The notes beneath the pieces were generated by a model. That model had not been told where the DNA came from. It saw nothing but the letters and a program-made list of their open reading frames with translations, and searched no databases. 64,000 nt of DNA from positions 62,001 to 126,000 of the forward strand of contig PCDI01000015.1 of assembly GCA_002778195.1 (NCBI GenBank), read 5' to 3'. The DNA comes from Raffaelea ambrosiae (taxonomy: Eukaryota; Ascomycota; Sordariomycetes; Ophiostomatales; Ophiostomataceae). The translations under genes and the position numbers were made by a program. Positions 29,139 to 41,091 of the stretch are shown piece after piece; positions within the stretch are counted from its first letter, which is position 1; each line of letters starts with the position of its first letter.

Positions 29139-29565
29139 GCAGAACCGAACGAGGCAAGAACAAGACAGCCAGTCTGCTTTGTTCTTCGTCCCGAGTTCCA
29201 TCCAGTCACACTGCCAGGCCGACAAACTTTCTCGTCCAGTCAGCTACTATGTATATCACCCATTCTGGTCTCTCGTATCTTTCATTTTTTCCCCCTTTTC
29301 TTTTCTTTTCTGTTCCTTTCTGGCCTCACCACCGATATGGGTTTGCTTTGATTCTCCTCCCAGCCGCAAGAAGGGCGGTCTGGCGTCTGTACGAGCATGT
29401 TGCTTCGAAGAGCGCCCCTTCCCCTGCTTTCCCCTTCTCTCTCCTTTTTGTCTCATTGATGACCTGATACGATTTGCCAGAGAGATTGAGTCCTTGGCTG
29501 ACATTGGCTGAAACGGATGAAAAAGAGAGAAAAAAGATGAAGAGGACAAGGGACTAGAGGGGCCA

Positions 29566-29662
29566 GCTGTTCTACCTGTTCTACATAGTACCTGTTCTAC
29601 TGTTCTACCTGTTCCCTGTTCTACCTGTTCTGCCTGTTCCACCCGTTCCACCCGTTCCACCA
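29566..29662. repeat. CTGTTCTAC/CCTGTTC minisatellite
   Basis: Degenerate 8-11 bp tandem units (CTGTTCTACC, CTGTTCC, CCGTTCCAC). One TACATAGTA motif (29582-29590) is embedded in it. Confidence 0.8.
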
Positions 29663-32600
29663 CCCGTCCCATCCAGTCTGCTAGCACTGCAACATGGCGA
29701 ACAAGCAGACTGCGCCCACACTCGGCACAGGGACAAAACATTCCCCCGCGTGTATCGCAACCAGGAGAACCTCGTCCCAGACGTATGGCGAGCACCCAGC
29801 ATGTGCTTTTGGCTGCGAGAACGAGACGACGAGTGAAGGAGGAGGCCTGGGAAAGGGACGAGCACAGCCGGCAGAAGCTGTCCACGGCCCTTCTTCGATC
29901 CGGAGCCTGGCTCGGTGGCTCGCACTGGAGAACTCTGTGTGTCTCCGCCGCGGAGGGAGGACTGCCCGCCAGCAGCACCTAAGCGAGGCTCGCTGTGTGC
30001 ATGGGTTGGATGGATGACAGAGACGAGTTTACTAATACAGACTTGACTGTGTAGCAGATCAATGCGTGTCCGCCTCCACTCCCATCACACACATCGGGGG
30101 ATCGACGGGCTAATGAACGGGCCGCAGCTGTTTCTTCTCTTTTTCCTTTGTTTTTATCATTTTTTCTGTTCCTTCTTTGCTCGATTTATCAAACGTTGCT
30201 TGTCTTCGACGTTGCTCCGTCTTTACCTGTCCGTGGCTGTGGATGTTTTTCGTCTGTCTCTCGTCCCTATGTTCCCTTCCCTGGTTCGTCTATGCACCGT
30301 AGCTCTCGCAGCTGAGAGAAAGCAAAGCAAAACAAAACAAGCCAAAGAATGAGATGAAAATCGGGCCAGACGCAGTCCCAGTGCCGAACGCAAGACGCAC
30401 TTTGACGTCTTGTTGTTTTGCCTGGCTCTGCGTGTTCCGCACAGAATCCCTGTGTTTGGCAGCAGCACGCCGTAGTTTACATAGTATGTGATTCTCCCCG
30501 GACTTCCAGGATGTGATGGCCCCAAGGTCGCAATACGCAACGAGGAACGAGCAAAGAATGAGATATCATATCCCTCATCGTCGTCGCCTTCCAGGGTCAG
30601 CAAACTCGAGATACCTGCCAGTACTTGCCTCGTGCTTCTGCCTTGCCTTGCCTTGTTGACAACACAGACAGAAAGCTACTCGTGCTAATATGATAGTTAG
30701 TACATACAAAACTACTCTGTACATACCCGGTAGCAGTCACCCCCCCCCCCCCCCCAGTCCTGCCTGTTCTATTTTTCGTGCCGCACTCTCCACCTGGTCC
30801 CCAAAACTCTCCCTTGCTGTTCCCCCACAGAGTAACCCTACCGCGACCCTGCCATATTTCATTGTCCACGTTGAATGCTACGGTAGGGTTCAGGCTTTTT
30901 CGCAGCGCATCCACCGACGGGTGACTCGCGGGCAAACAGGCGGCTCAGAAAGGAAAGTAATGAAAAAGAAGAGAAGAAACCCGAAAAAAAGAAAAAAGAA
31001 AGAAAAGTAGAGACAAAGACCAAAAAAACCAAAATAGGGAGCCGTCAGCCACGGCTGGGAACGATAGATACATGGGCGAGACATCGAGATCTGCTCCCGT
31101 TCTTGCCCTTCTCTGCCAGCAGCTCTGCCGAAGCTCTGCCTGTCACCACCATCATCGTCGGCCGTTGTCTGTGTCTACCCCCCTCCCCCAAAAAGAGAAA
31201 TGTGACAAGAGCTATCGCCTGGGGATCTGGCTCCCCCGTCCCCCGTGCCCTCCATCTTCTCTTCTCCATTGAGACCCCAGGCCAGTCTCCCCTCTTCTCA
31301 TGGTTTGCCCTCCAATACTCGTATCTCATCCACAACGATAGACAAGGCAGGAGGCGGTCGAGTCACCTTGATACGGTAGCATTTTCGGAGAAGCAACCTC
31401 AAAAGAGAAAAAAGGCACCACCCTCCCTCCTTCTTGGACCCCCCTCCCTCCCTCCCTCCCCCCTGGTCCCTCTTTTCAGCCGGGCCCCCAAGAAAGGCCG
31501 TGTCGCTCACCCGCCATGCATTTGCAAGGGCTTCACAGGAGAGACGTACTCGTACATACTACATAGTATGTAGTACTGTGTCAGATATGACCAAACACCC
31601 AGGACTCCAGGAAAGAGAGAAAGAAAGAGAGGGGAAAGCACATATGCCTTCTCTGCTATTGGACCTTGGGGCGGAGACGTTCCCGTCTGCCTTGACTGGG
31701 TGAGCCGCAGAACAGGGCAGGTCCCCTCCGAACTATGCGAATAGAGAGAAAAGACCAGACAAGTCCACGAAAGACCACGAAGAACCAGAAAAGACCAGAA
31801 AAGACCAAGAAATCCTGGCCTGCCGCCCTGCACGTCGCAGAAAAGAGAGAGAAAAAAAGAGAAAAGATGCACAGAAGGGTGTCCTGTTCAATGGCACCTG
31901 CTGCAGCACAAACGGGACAGAGCGCAACAGCTGCTGGCCACACACCAAGGCTGACTTGACTGGCTCTTTCTCGTTTCCCTGCCTTTTCCTGCCCTTTCCT
32001 GCATTTTTTTCTGCATTTTCTGCTCTTGTCCCCTTTCTTCCCGTGGTCCTGCTGTGTAACAAACATTGGGAACCGGCAAGGTGAAGCTGGACGAGCGCAC
32101 TGAAAAAGGGACAGGGGATATTACCTGCATTTTGTCAACCGATGTGGCCCTTTCCCACCCCTTGCTCCCTTTTTTTTTCGGTATGTGGCGATCCGCCATC
32201 CTTTTCATCCTCTTCGACTCCTCCCTCTCTCTATCTCTCTTTTCTGGCCATTCGTTCGCTCCTCCGCTAATCGTTTCCTAACACGTCCACGTAGAGACAC
32301 ACCCCCTGGGAGAACGAGAACAAGACAATCGCTAAGAAAAAAAAAAGATGGATGCACAGCGCCCAGCCTTCCGCGCAGAACAAAAGGACAAGAGAACAAG
32401 AGAGAAAAAAACAAAAACAGCAAGCCAACAGGAAACGGGTGTCTGGTTACTGCTTCTTGATGCGGACGGCATACGAGTTACGCCCCATGTGCAGTCACGA
32501 TACTAACTATTGTACATGCATGGAACTACTATGTAACGGCGTAGTACTACAATGTATCGTATGTAATAGTATGCGGCATGGCCCATAACAGGACATGGAT

Positions 32601-34004
32601 GGTGGACTGGAAAGTGCGTCTCTTGTCTCATGCGTTTTTGTGCTGCCTCTGCCACAGACATCGAACATATGTAGCTTTGGCATGATCGCATTTTCCCCCC
32701 CTCTCTCTCCTCTTGTCAAGCATAAGTTACATAGTACTTTGCACATGGTCTACACCTCCTCATGCAAGCCACAGCTGTGCACGGCTGTCCTCTTTTGGGC
32801 CAGACCTTCTGTGCTATTTGATGGGTGTGGGTGTGGGTTGTGTTCTTGTTCTGGACATGGCTGTTTTTATTGGCTTTGATTTTCTTTTTCTTTCCGTTAA
32901 ATGTGGCCTGCATGGGGATGCCTTGCACGTCCATGACAGAACCGAGCCTGCGACGGATCAGCTTCCTATTTGCCCGCTCGTCGTGTACGAGGGTCCTTAC
33001 GTTTCTCTAATTTTCTTACACCGTAAACGTCCAGCCCCCCCCCCCCAAACCCCAAAAGGACCAAAAGGACCCCCATGTCGTCGACAGAAGCAAACGGAAC
33101 ATGCCATGGTAGCATGAAGAGCAGGAGCAACTGGAGGAGCAGGAAGAACTTTACAATTGCTTGCTCTGTATTTGGAATTTGGAACAAGAAGGACATCATC
33201 CCTGTCAGTAGGTAAGATTGCTACCTTTTTTTTTTCTTTTTTTCAAACGTCTTCCTTCCGTTCAATTTTTTCGTCTTTTGGAGGGGGCTTAGTGAAGTCC
33301 ACTGCAACAATGCACACCCAAAAATGCAACGCTGCAACGCTGCTGCTCCTCGAAAATGGTTGGCTTCATACTGCCCTCAGTGCTTCCTAATTACACCTGC
33401 AACCGGCTCCCATCGCGACTGCGCGACTGCTACTATATAGTGCATACACAGTAACCTATGTACTCTCTCGCTTTTCACGCAACATAGGGGTAATTTACAT
33501 AGGGGCCTGAAAGGTCAATTCGTACGCAATTAGTACTAAAACAAGCGAAACCTGTTTAGCACTGCGATCGACAAGGAGGAAACCCCTTGCTGCCAGTGCC
33601 CGGGGGGGGGGGGGGGGTCTTTTTTTCTTTTTCTTTTCTTTTTCTTTCTTTTCCAGTGGTGTTGCCGCTTGTGGTGCTGCCCATGGTGTGTCCTTTTAGT
33701 TGATGGTTTTCCTCTTATTTCTTTTTCATTTTGCTCGTATCCCCCCGTTTGGGACACAAGCAGGGCTCAGCTGATCCTTTCCACCCAGGCCTACAGCCCA
33801 CAGGCGAGAAGCGAGAAAAAAGGGAGTGCTAAATGGCTGCATCACACAATAGGATGAACACGAACCAGGAAAAAAAAGGAAAAGGGTAATAATACCCTTG
33901 TGCCCGTTTTCTGTCAAACTGCTCGGCTACGGCAGGAAGGGGGGACGCCTGTTCTTTTGCTGCCCTTGCTGGAAACATGCTCTCGGCCCGCGTGACAGGA
34001 TTTT

Positions 34005-34107
34005 GGCATCATACAATTTTTTTTTCTTTTTTTTTTTCTTTTTCTTTTTTCTTGTTTCCCGGGTCAACGGACGAGAGCCAAAAAAAAAGGAAAAATTGTA
34101 TGATGCC
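34005..34107. repeat. 103-bp inverted-repeat element (hairpin or MITE-like)
   Basis: GGCATCATACAATTTTT (34005-34021) is exactly repeated in reverse complement at 34091-34107. The match continues loosely through T-rich and A-rich arms, leaving a short GC-containing loop. No obvious target-site duplication flanks it. A small non-autonomous element or a transcribed hairpin are both possible. Confidence 0.75.
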
Positions 34108-34250
34108 GAGATGCTGTGATGGGACGACATGGGTGGTTATACCATAGTAATATAGTGTCTTCCACACAACATGGCCAAAAACGTGCTCTGATATAACTGC
34201 AGCAAACATACACACACACTCTCTCTATATCACTCCACCATGCTGCTCTT

Positions 34251-34252
<2 letters not shown>

Positions 34253-34286
<34 letters not shown>
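34253..34286. repeat. (CT)n microsatellite
   Basis: About 34 bp of pure CT repeat. Confidence 0.96.
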
Positions 34287-34288
<2 letters not shown>

Positions 34289-35000
34289 CTGCGTGCACAC
34301 GGCATCTTGACATACCCATTGGCTACGGCCATTGTCGGCCATTGCCTGCGTTGACCAATGCTGAGCAATCACACACTTTTGCGCCTGAAGCATTTTGAAA
34401 GAGAAATAGAGGGCAAAAAAAAGCCTACTCATCAGCCTAAACCACACGTTTGTCCATATACACATACTATGGTAAGATCTGTGCTTGTCCATCCATACTA
34501 TCGAGTGCTACGGGTATGGAAGAGATTCGTTGCCTCTCCGTCCACAGACTTGCTGTCCCCAACAAACACAAGTTACAACACAAAGAACCAGGAACGTGGG
34601 TCCAACGGCCAATATGCGCGCGCCAATGAGTCAAAGTCGGGCACACGAGAAATAGGCGTTGCCTTGCTACCTTGGCCTGCGTCTCTCTATTGTTTTTTTC
34701 CCCCTCTCTTTGGGTAGTTTTGCTACTTGTGTTCCGCGGCGCCTACGGGGCGTCCCAATGGAGGCTTCCCAACGGGACCTCTCCAGGGTCCTCCCAGCAG
34801 GCAGAGAAAGAAAAGAGTTGCCAAACGTCACTGTCGGGGCAATTGGAACAAGGTACCTATTGTGACCGGGAATCTGTGTACTCTGTACTCATGTGCGTGC
34901 GTACTACAGAAGTCCGCTGGTCTGTAAGATAATCACTAGTTGCCTCTGTAGTGGACATCGTGAACTTTGGGTTTCTCCATGTTTGTGTGTTCTTCGTATT

Positions 35001-35040
35001 TTCCCCCCTTTCCCCTTTCCCCTTTCCCCTTTCCCCTTTT
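35001..35040. repeat. (CCCCTTT)n repeat
   Basis: Five to six copies of a 7-bp CCCCTTT unit. It resembles neither the TTAGGG telomere repeat nor its complement, so it is not read as telomeric. Confidence 0.9.
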
Positions 35041-37716
35041 CCTTTTCCGGTTCCAGTTTTGTTTTTGAGTCTATTCTGCTTCCATTTCTCAATTTCCTCT
35101 CGGCATCCGGCTCCGATGTCCGGCATGAGGCCATGTCAAAAAATCGTACCGTTCCTATGCGTCTCATGGCCCATGGGGTCGTTCTATTCTTCTTCGTCTA
35201 CGAGTACACCGCACTCATCGTTAGGGGGGAAATGAAAGTCCCCATGACGTGGTATTGGTTCTCGGCTAAGTTGCGAGCAGTGGATAAAGAGGGAAATCGC
35301 TCTTGACACAGCAGACACACACCCTTTCTACTTTGCCACTGCTCGTACTCCGTACGGCCTCTGCCACTTCTGGTGAGGAAGGGGCGTTAACTACATAGTA
35401 AGCAGAGAGAGGTCCAGACCCAGCCACCGAGACCCAGCCTTGGTACTAGACCCGGCTGGCTGGGTCGTTTGTTTCGCGTCTCAGACGGCTTTGGTTCGCC
35501 GTGCGAACGCTCACGAGCATTTCGCTAGCACGAGCACTCGTACGTTCTTTTTTTTGAAAGGAAAAAAAAAATAATGGAGAAAATGCTCTGGCGAATGCTC
35601 TCCTGCGGAGCAGAGATACCCTGGGGCGTCGCCTAGCCATTGCCGGATGGAAATACTATGTATGTGCGGTGAGAGCTTTGCTGTCTTGCATAGTAGTACT
35701 ACGTATCTTACACGACGAACGACAAAGTAGTTCGTCCATACATACTAGTTACGACACACATGTACGGTGTACATGGTGGGTGAGTAGAGGAGCCAGGCCC
35801 AGAGAACAAAGAAATCAACTGGAAGGATGCAGAGGAACAAGGGCGTGCAAACGACCAGGGTTGGCATGTTGCATAGATGGGAAGGGTATGTATCAAGGTG
35901 TAGGCCCGTGCTTTTTTTTTAAGTTAGGTGACCATTGTGGGCGACCACTGGAGCACCCATTTTTTTTTTGTTCACCGTTTGGCAGGACAAGGTTGACCGT
36001 TCCTACGAGTACGCGCAGGAGAGAGGAGCCGGGAAAAAAAAAAGGGGGGCACTGGGGTCGTCTAGTTGTTGCTGCGATATGCTCATATCTTCTCGATCTC
36101 CTCTTTTTCTTCTCTTATTTATTACGCGCGCACACGAACCCGTACACACACGCCCCCTAGGACAACGAGGCTCCCAGCCCTCGGCGTTCGTGTGTGCCAC
36201 TATCAATCGCTGCGGCATGCGCTTTGACGTTTTTTATTTGCGTTTTTATTTGATTGTTTCCTTTTCCTCTTCTTTTCCTTCCCGTCTGCGTCTGTCTACA
36301 TAGTACATGATCCTGCGCCTGCGCCTGCTGTTTGCCAGGGTGCCATGCTCAACTATCAGATGGGCTCGAGGTTGCATTCTGGGATTCAACAGGTGTATTA
36401 TCTGGCTTGGGTCACGATAGTTGCTGCACGCAAGTAGAAAAAAGGGCTCGCTGGGACACGGAGGGGGGCGGAAGAGCGAAAAGAAGAAGAAAGAAAGAAA
36501 AACACACAGACCAAAAATAAAAATAAAAAGAGTGCAACTGGATATACCACCACATGCGAGAATGAGGAATGTCGTAAAGCACGGGATCAGAATAGGGAAA
36601 GACAGGCAATAATACGATTGAGGAAATATAAAAAAAAAACACGCAATACTTTTATGGGTTGACCGTGGGTCTTGTTACGATGCGTTCCGTGTGTGCCTTT
36701 TTTTTTCTTTCTCCTTTCTTCTTTTCTTTTACGAGGCCCTTACGAGGCGCTGCAATAGGCTCGCGCTCGCCAGCAAGGGAACCGCTTTAGCGAACCTTTT
36801 ACGCGAAACTCGAACGAGGCCAGCCACAGGACCCGTTCAGCCCTCTTTTTTTTCTTTTTCTTTTCTTCTTTTCTGTTTTTCTGTTGTTTTGTTCTTCAGT
36901 TTTTCTCTTTTTCTCTTTTTTGTGTTTTTCTGTTTCTCTGTGTTCTCCTTCTTTTTTCTCACACCCCTCCTCCACGGATCGTCGGCCCTGGCGACTTTTT
37001 CCTCTTTGCCCACAACGGTCCTGCAACGGCGGCGTACCCGACATCTAAGGTGTTTATTCTGTCTCCTCTCTGTGTGCGTGTGTGCGTGTCTTTCTCCCCA
37101 TAACCGCGGACTTCTCGTGCTGGGATGCATGAGAGCAATGCATGCACAAAAAGCAACCAAAAAAAAGGGGAGCACATGGCAGGCAGCGGAGTCAGTCGGC
37201 AAACCCCGCATATTGGTCCTGTTCGCGGGAAATTGGCCAGAGACAGTAAACATAAACGGTGTGCGAGGAAGGCCGCCAGGCTCCGTGCTCCGTACTCCGT
37301 GCCTAGGGGGAAAGGTGGAACGGAACAATAACTAGCAGCGAGCGGGCTGGCCACGATTTCCGTGGCCCTGATTCGGCGTCAAGAGGCAGTCGGTGCAGAA
37401 CGGCTGTCCCTGTTTGTCGTCCGCCTTGGGAAACTCTCGGCTCGGGCGAGAGAGAAAAAAGAAAGGCGTGTGTGATTGACTAGCACCGGACTCTAGGTAA
37501 GGAGAGGCGAACAAAGAGAAAAAAGGAAAAAAACACCACCCCCAAAGACACACAGACCAACAATAAACGAACTGGCAGAAGGAAAGAGACCACGGACCTG
37601 TGGGCCAGCTAGTGCTTGGCAGCTCTTTCCAGCCATGCAACGTTAAACACCAAAAAAAAGAACTCCCCCAAACCGCCACCGTACCAAACCAAAGGGGAAC
37701 AAGATTGACACAATTG

Positions 37717-37743
37717 ACGACGGACGACGGACGACGGACGACG
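37717..37743. repeat. 7-bp GACGGAC tandem repeat
   Basis: About four copies of GACGGAC. Confidence 0.9.
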
Positions 37744-40359
37744 TCAAGGGGGGAGGGGCAAAAGATAACCATAGATGAAGCCACCTAACTAGCAGAGCTT
37801 GTGTGAGAGGATGACGGTGTTCACGTAGTTACGATCAGAGATAGCAGTTGCCATCTCGGATTTCAACCAAGATGGAGACCACCCATCGGATAAAGATGAC
37901 AACGAGTTTGGTCCCCCCCCCAAAGGCAGAGTAAGATACCTTTAAGATGATTCTTGCAGCCAGAGGACCACTTAGTGGAAGGCGTCATGGACGTCCAAAG
38001 AGCTGCCAAAGGACCACTTTAAGCCGAGGTTCCAACGTGGTTCTGGTTCCAAAATGGCACTTCACTTTGATTTACTTGGACAAAAAAGTGAGCCCATGCG
38101 GCCGGACTTGTTGAAAATCAACAAATGGTGGCATTTGGAAGTCGGGGGTTTTTTTTTTCTCCTCCTTTGTCTCAGTTTAGTCGCTCGCATTTGTTGCCCG
38201 CGGTCTTGCCTAAACTCGGACTTTCTTTCTCTCTCTTATTTGCTTGCTCGTATGTTTCATCCCCTTTTTTCGCCTTTTTCGCCATGTTGACGTTCTTCTC
38301 TTGTCGCCGTTCCTCTGTTGCCTTTCCTTCGTTTGCCTCGAATCTTACACGGCTCATGTCCCTTCTGTCCCGACAGAGTGGCGTTGCCTCCCCACCGTGA
38401 CGGCGTCTCGCCCACATGGACACATGGGCCACACACTGCAATGCAGCACATGGGGCACATGGCATGGTTTGCAGGGGGAAAGGGGGGGGAAGACGGTTTG
38501 CCGAGAACTTGGTCAGCACGTTGTTTATTATGGGAGGCGACATAGTTCTGGAAAGTGAGGTGTGCGCTTCTTGTCTTGGATGTGGATTGTTTGTTGTTGC
38601 CTCCGGCCGGCTGATTATTCAACGAGACGGGCGAGTTGGAAATACTTCACCGCCAGCGTACAGAGCCTCAGTAGATTCTCTGTGTAGAGTCCCCACCCCA
38701 CAGGAACCTCCGTATTGACAGCCCTCTCTTGCCAACACCTGCCACGTTGGAAACGCCGAAAACTGCCCACAGAAACCAAAACCAACATCACTTGCACAAC
38801 CCACCGGGACAACGTCCGTCCCTTTGCTCGGGCACTTTCCTGTCTGGGTTTTCGGCGCTCAGGTCCGTCGTGTCGGATAGGTGCCAACTAATGATTAGTT
38901 ACCCCATACAATGGCTAAGTTCTAGTGAACAGTTGATCAGCTGTCTAAGACATTACAAGGCGGGCAAGAAGTCGAATTATAAAAAGGAAACTGAAAAAAA
39001 AAACCCAAAAAGCAAAGAACCGCAAACAAAAAAAAATAGCTGTTTCAAGACTCCTTCGTGACCTTCATTTACGAGACAGTTGTCTCGTCTGGAATCGGAA
39101 AGAGTGTCGAGAGTGTCGAGCCACTTCCATCGCCACTCGCTGTCAATTACAGAATCAGAATCATCTGTAAGCTTGCAGTCATCCGCTAAGCCATAGACCC
39201 AAGCAAAAAAAAAAAAAAAGATAGCCGAACCGTGTTCCTATTTCATGCTGGCTCGCTGCGCATTGCCGCTCGTGCCAGGTGCTAATGTACGCCGCGGACT
39301 CGCCGCCGTGGAACGACTCCAATCTATGACGATGGTCGGCACCGGTGTGGACAGAAGTACAGGTGGTGGGCTAGGCAGTCATGAGGACACAGATGAGGCA
39401 TGACGGAGGGATGGGGGAAGAAGAAGAAAAAGAAAAGAAGAAGACCGAAACAGAAGAAGAGCCCAAAAACACCAAAACGGAAACTAGAGGAAGAAAAAAG
39501 AAAACATAACCCGGGAAAAGTGGGCAGTAGCCAGGCTGTCTGAATTGTCTCTGCGTCCTGAAATCCCATGCCAACTGCAGGCGCACCGAAAAGGCCCAGA
39601 GGCATTGGGGGGGGGTGTGTGTGCGTGTGCGTGTGTGTGTCTCTGTGTACACCGTATATGTGTGAGGCACGGCGGCATTCTCCGCGTGTCCAATGCATCC
39701 GTCTGCAGCTGTGGTTCTGCAATGCTCTTGCGCGATCCCCTAAAAGCAGCTGATCTTCGAGCAAGGGGGGAGGGGTGATGCTTTGGATGCCCTATCCCTA
39801 CACCTATAGTTCGCGGTCGTATCTTATATTATCACAGCACTCGTAATATCTAGTTAACAACGCATCTTAGCATATGTACATGCTCGAAATGGTTGTGTCG
39901 AGAGCTGCACGATTGGGGGGCTGGCCAGTATCTGGCCATCACTGGGCGCCTGCCCTCTCAATTGCGCGCTCTCTCTGTCTCTCCCTCGTGGGCTGTGCAC
40001 CCGCTCCCTCCCTCCCCCCTGTGCATGGTTCCCTGTGCGTGCCGGGTGAGCCGGGTATGCCGGACCTTCATCCGGGCCTCCTCTCGTCTGGGAACCAACC
40101 CTCCCGATTACATTGGCATTGTCAGTGTGAAAGTTCGATAATACGATACGCGTCGCACGAAGGGTGTGCCGTTTCCAGGTCGCTGCAGGTCGGAGCTCAA
40201 ACGGGGCGATACTACTCCGGGCGGTGCTGCGCTGCACAGCACAGCTGCCAAGCTACCCACAGACAGAGAGCGAGCAAAACAGGACCAGGAAGAGTCCCGA
40301 CCTCTATCCAGTCTGTCCAGCCTGTCAAATCCTGTCCAACTCGTACTCGTAGTTTGTTT

Positions 40360-40460
40360 CAGCTTCTTGTCGTCCAGCTCCTTGTTTTCCAGCTTCTTGT
40401 TGTCCAGCTTCTGTTGTCCAGCTCCTGTTGTCCAGCTTCTGTCCAGCTTTTGTCCAGCCT
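40360..40460. repeat. TCCAGCTTCTTGT minisatellite
   Basis: Seven or so degenerate units built on TCCAGCT(T/C)CTTGTTG, shortening towards the 3' end. Confidence 0.82.
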
Positions 40461-41075
40461 CTGCTCTTTCAGGTCCTCGCCACCTCTTGGTTTTGCGCCT
40501 CACCGCCCACCGGAAGACCGTTGTCTGCCAGCGCTGTGTCAACCGGACTTGGTGACCAGCCTTGGACAAGACTTTGCCATGGGGGGATTGGGCTCGTCAT
40601 CAACTTATTATCAAACTTGCCATTGGCCTGTCATTGGTGGCCAAAGCAACGAGGGGGGAGATTGGCCGCTAGTGATGAAATGGGCTTCGGGTTCGTCTGT
40701 AAGAGTGTACTCGTAAATTGCAATTGCATGTGTGTGTGTCTGTGTGTGTCAAGAGGACCATGTACGAGTGTGTTTCTGGGCACGTCTGTGCCCATGATGC
40801 ACGAGTCAATTCTGGGTATTTGCAAAGGAATACATTCCCGAGGCCACGGTCAGCTGCTAGGACATGGTGGCGGGCGGTTTCGCTAGTGGGGTGGGTTTCG
40901 ACGAGCGAGAGGGCCCAGGGAACCAGGGAAGGAACGACCGTCGGCGCCAAATTGCCGCTAACACAATTGGCAGGTCCGTGAGTGCTCGCCACCAGCCTAC
41001 TTCCAGAGAGTCGAGTCTTTCAAGGCCCCAGGCCAAAAGCCAGCACAGACACAGAGAAAGATACTATTAGTCAAT

Positions 41076-41091
41076 TACTATGTACATAGTA
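41076..41091. repeat. Perfect 16-bp palindrome TACTATGTACATAGTA
   Basis: The sequence equals its own reverse complement and consists of two overlapping copies of the 9-mer that recurs through the desert. This is the binding-site geometry expected for a dimeric DNA-binding protein, although none is identified. Confidence 0.7.

Larger units (their letters stand above)
28545..34004. other. Gene-poor region, core of the motif-rich desert
   Basis: No supported gene. Contains the minisatellites at 29,067-29,138 and 29,566-29,662, a 16-C run at 30740-30755, a 16-G run at 33602-33617, A-rich and T-rich tracts, and many copies of TACTATGTA and TACTCGTA in either orientation. Confidence 0.45.
34108..40359. 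other. Gene-poor region
   Basis: No supported gene. Contains a CT microsatellite, a (CCCCTTT)n block, a 7-bp GACGGAC repeat, long T/C tracts near 36,840-36,960, and several TACTATGTA/TACTCGTA motifs between 35,199 and 36,305. Confidence 0.45.

Noticed and set aside
35001..35040. (CCCCTTT)n as an interstitial telomere repeat
   Set aside because: Fungal telomere repeats are TTAGGG-like; the unit lacks the A and is the wrong length.
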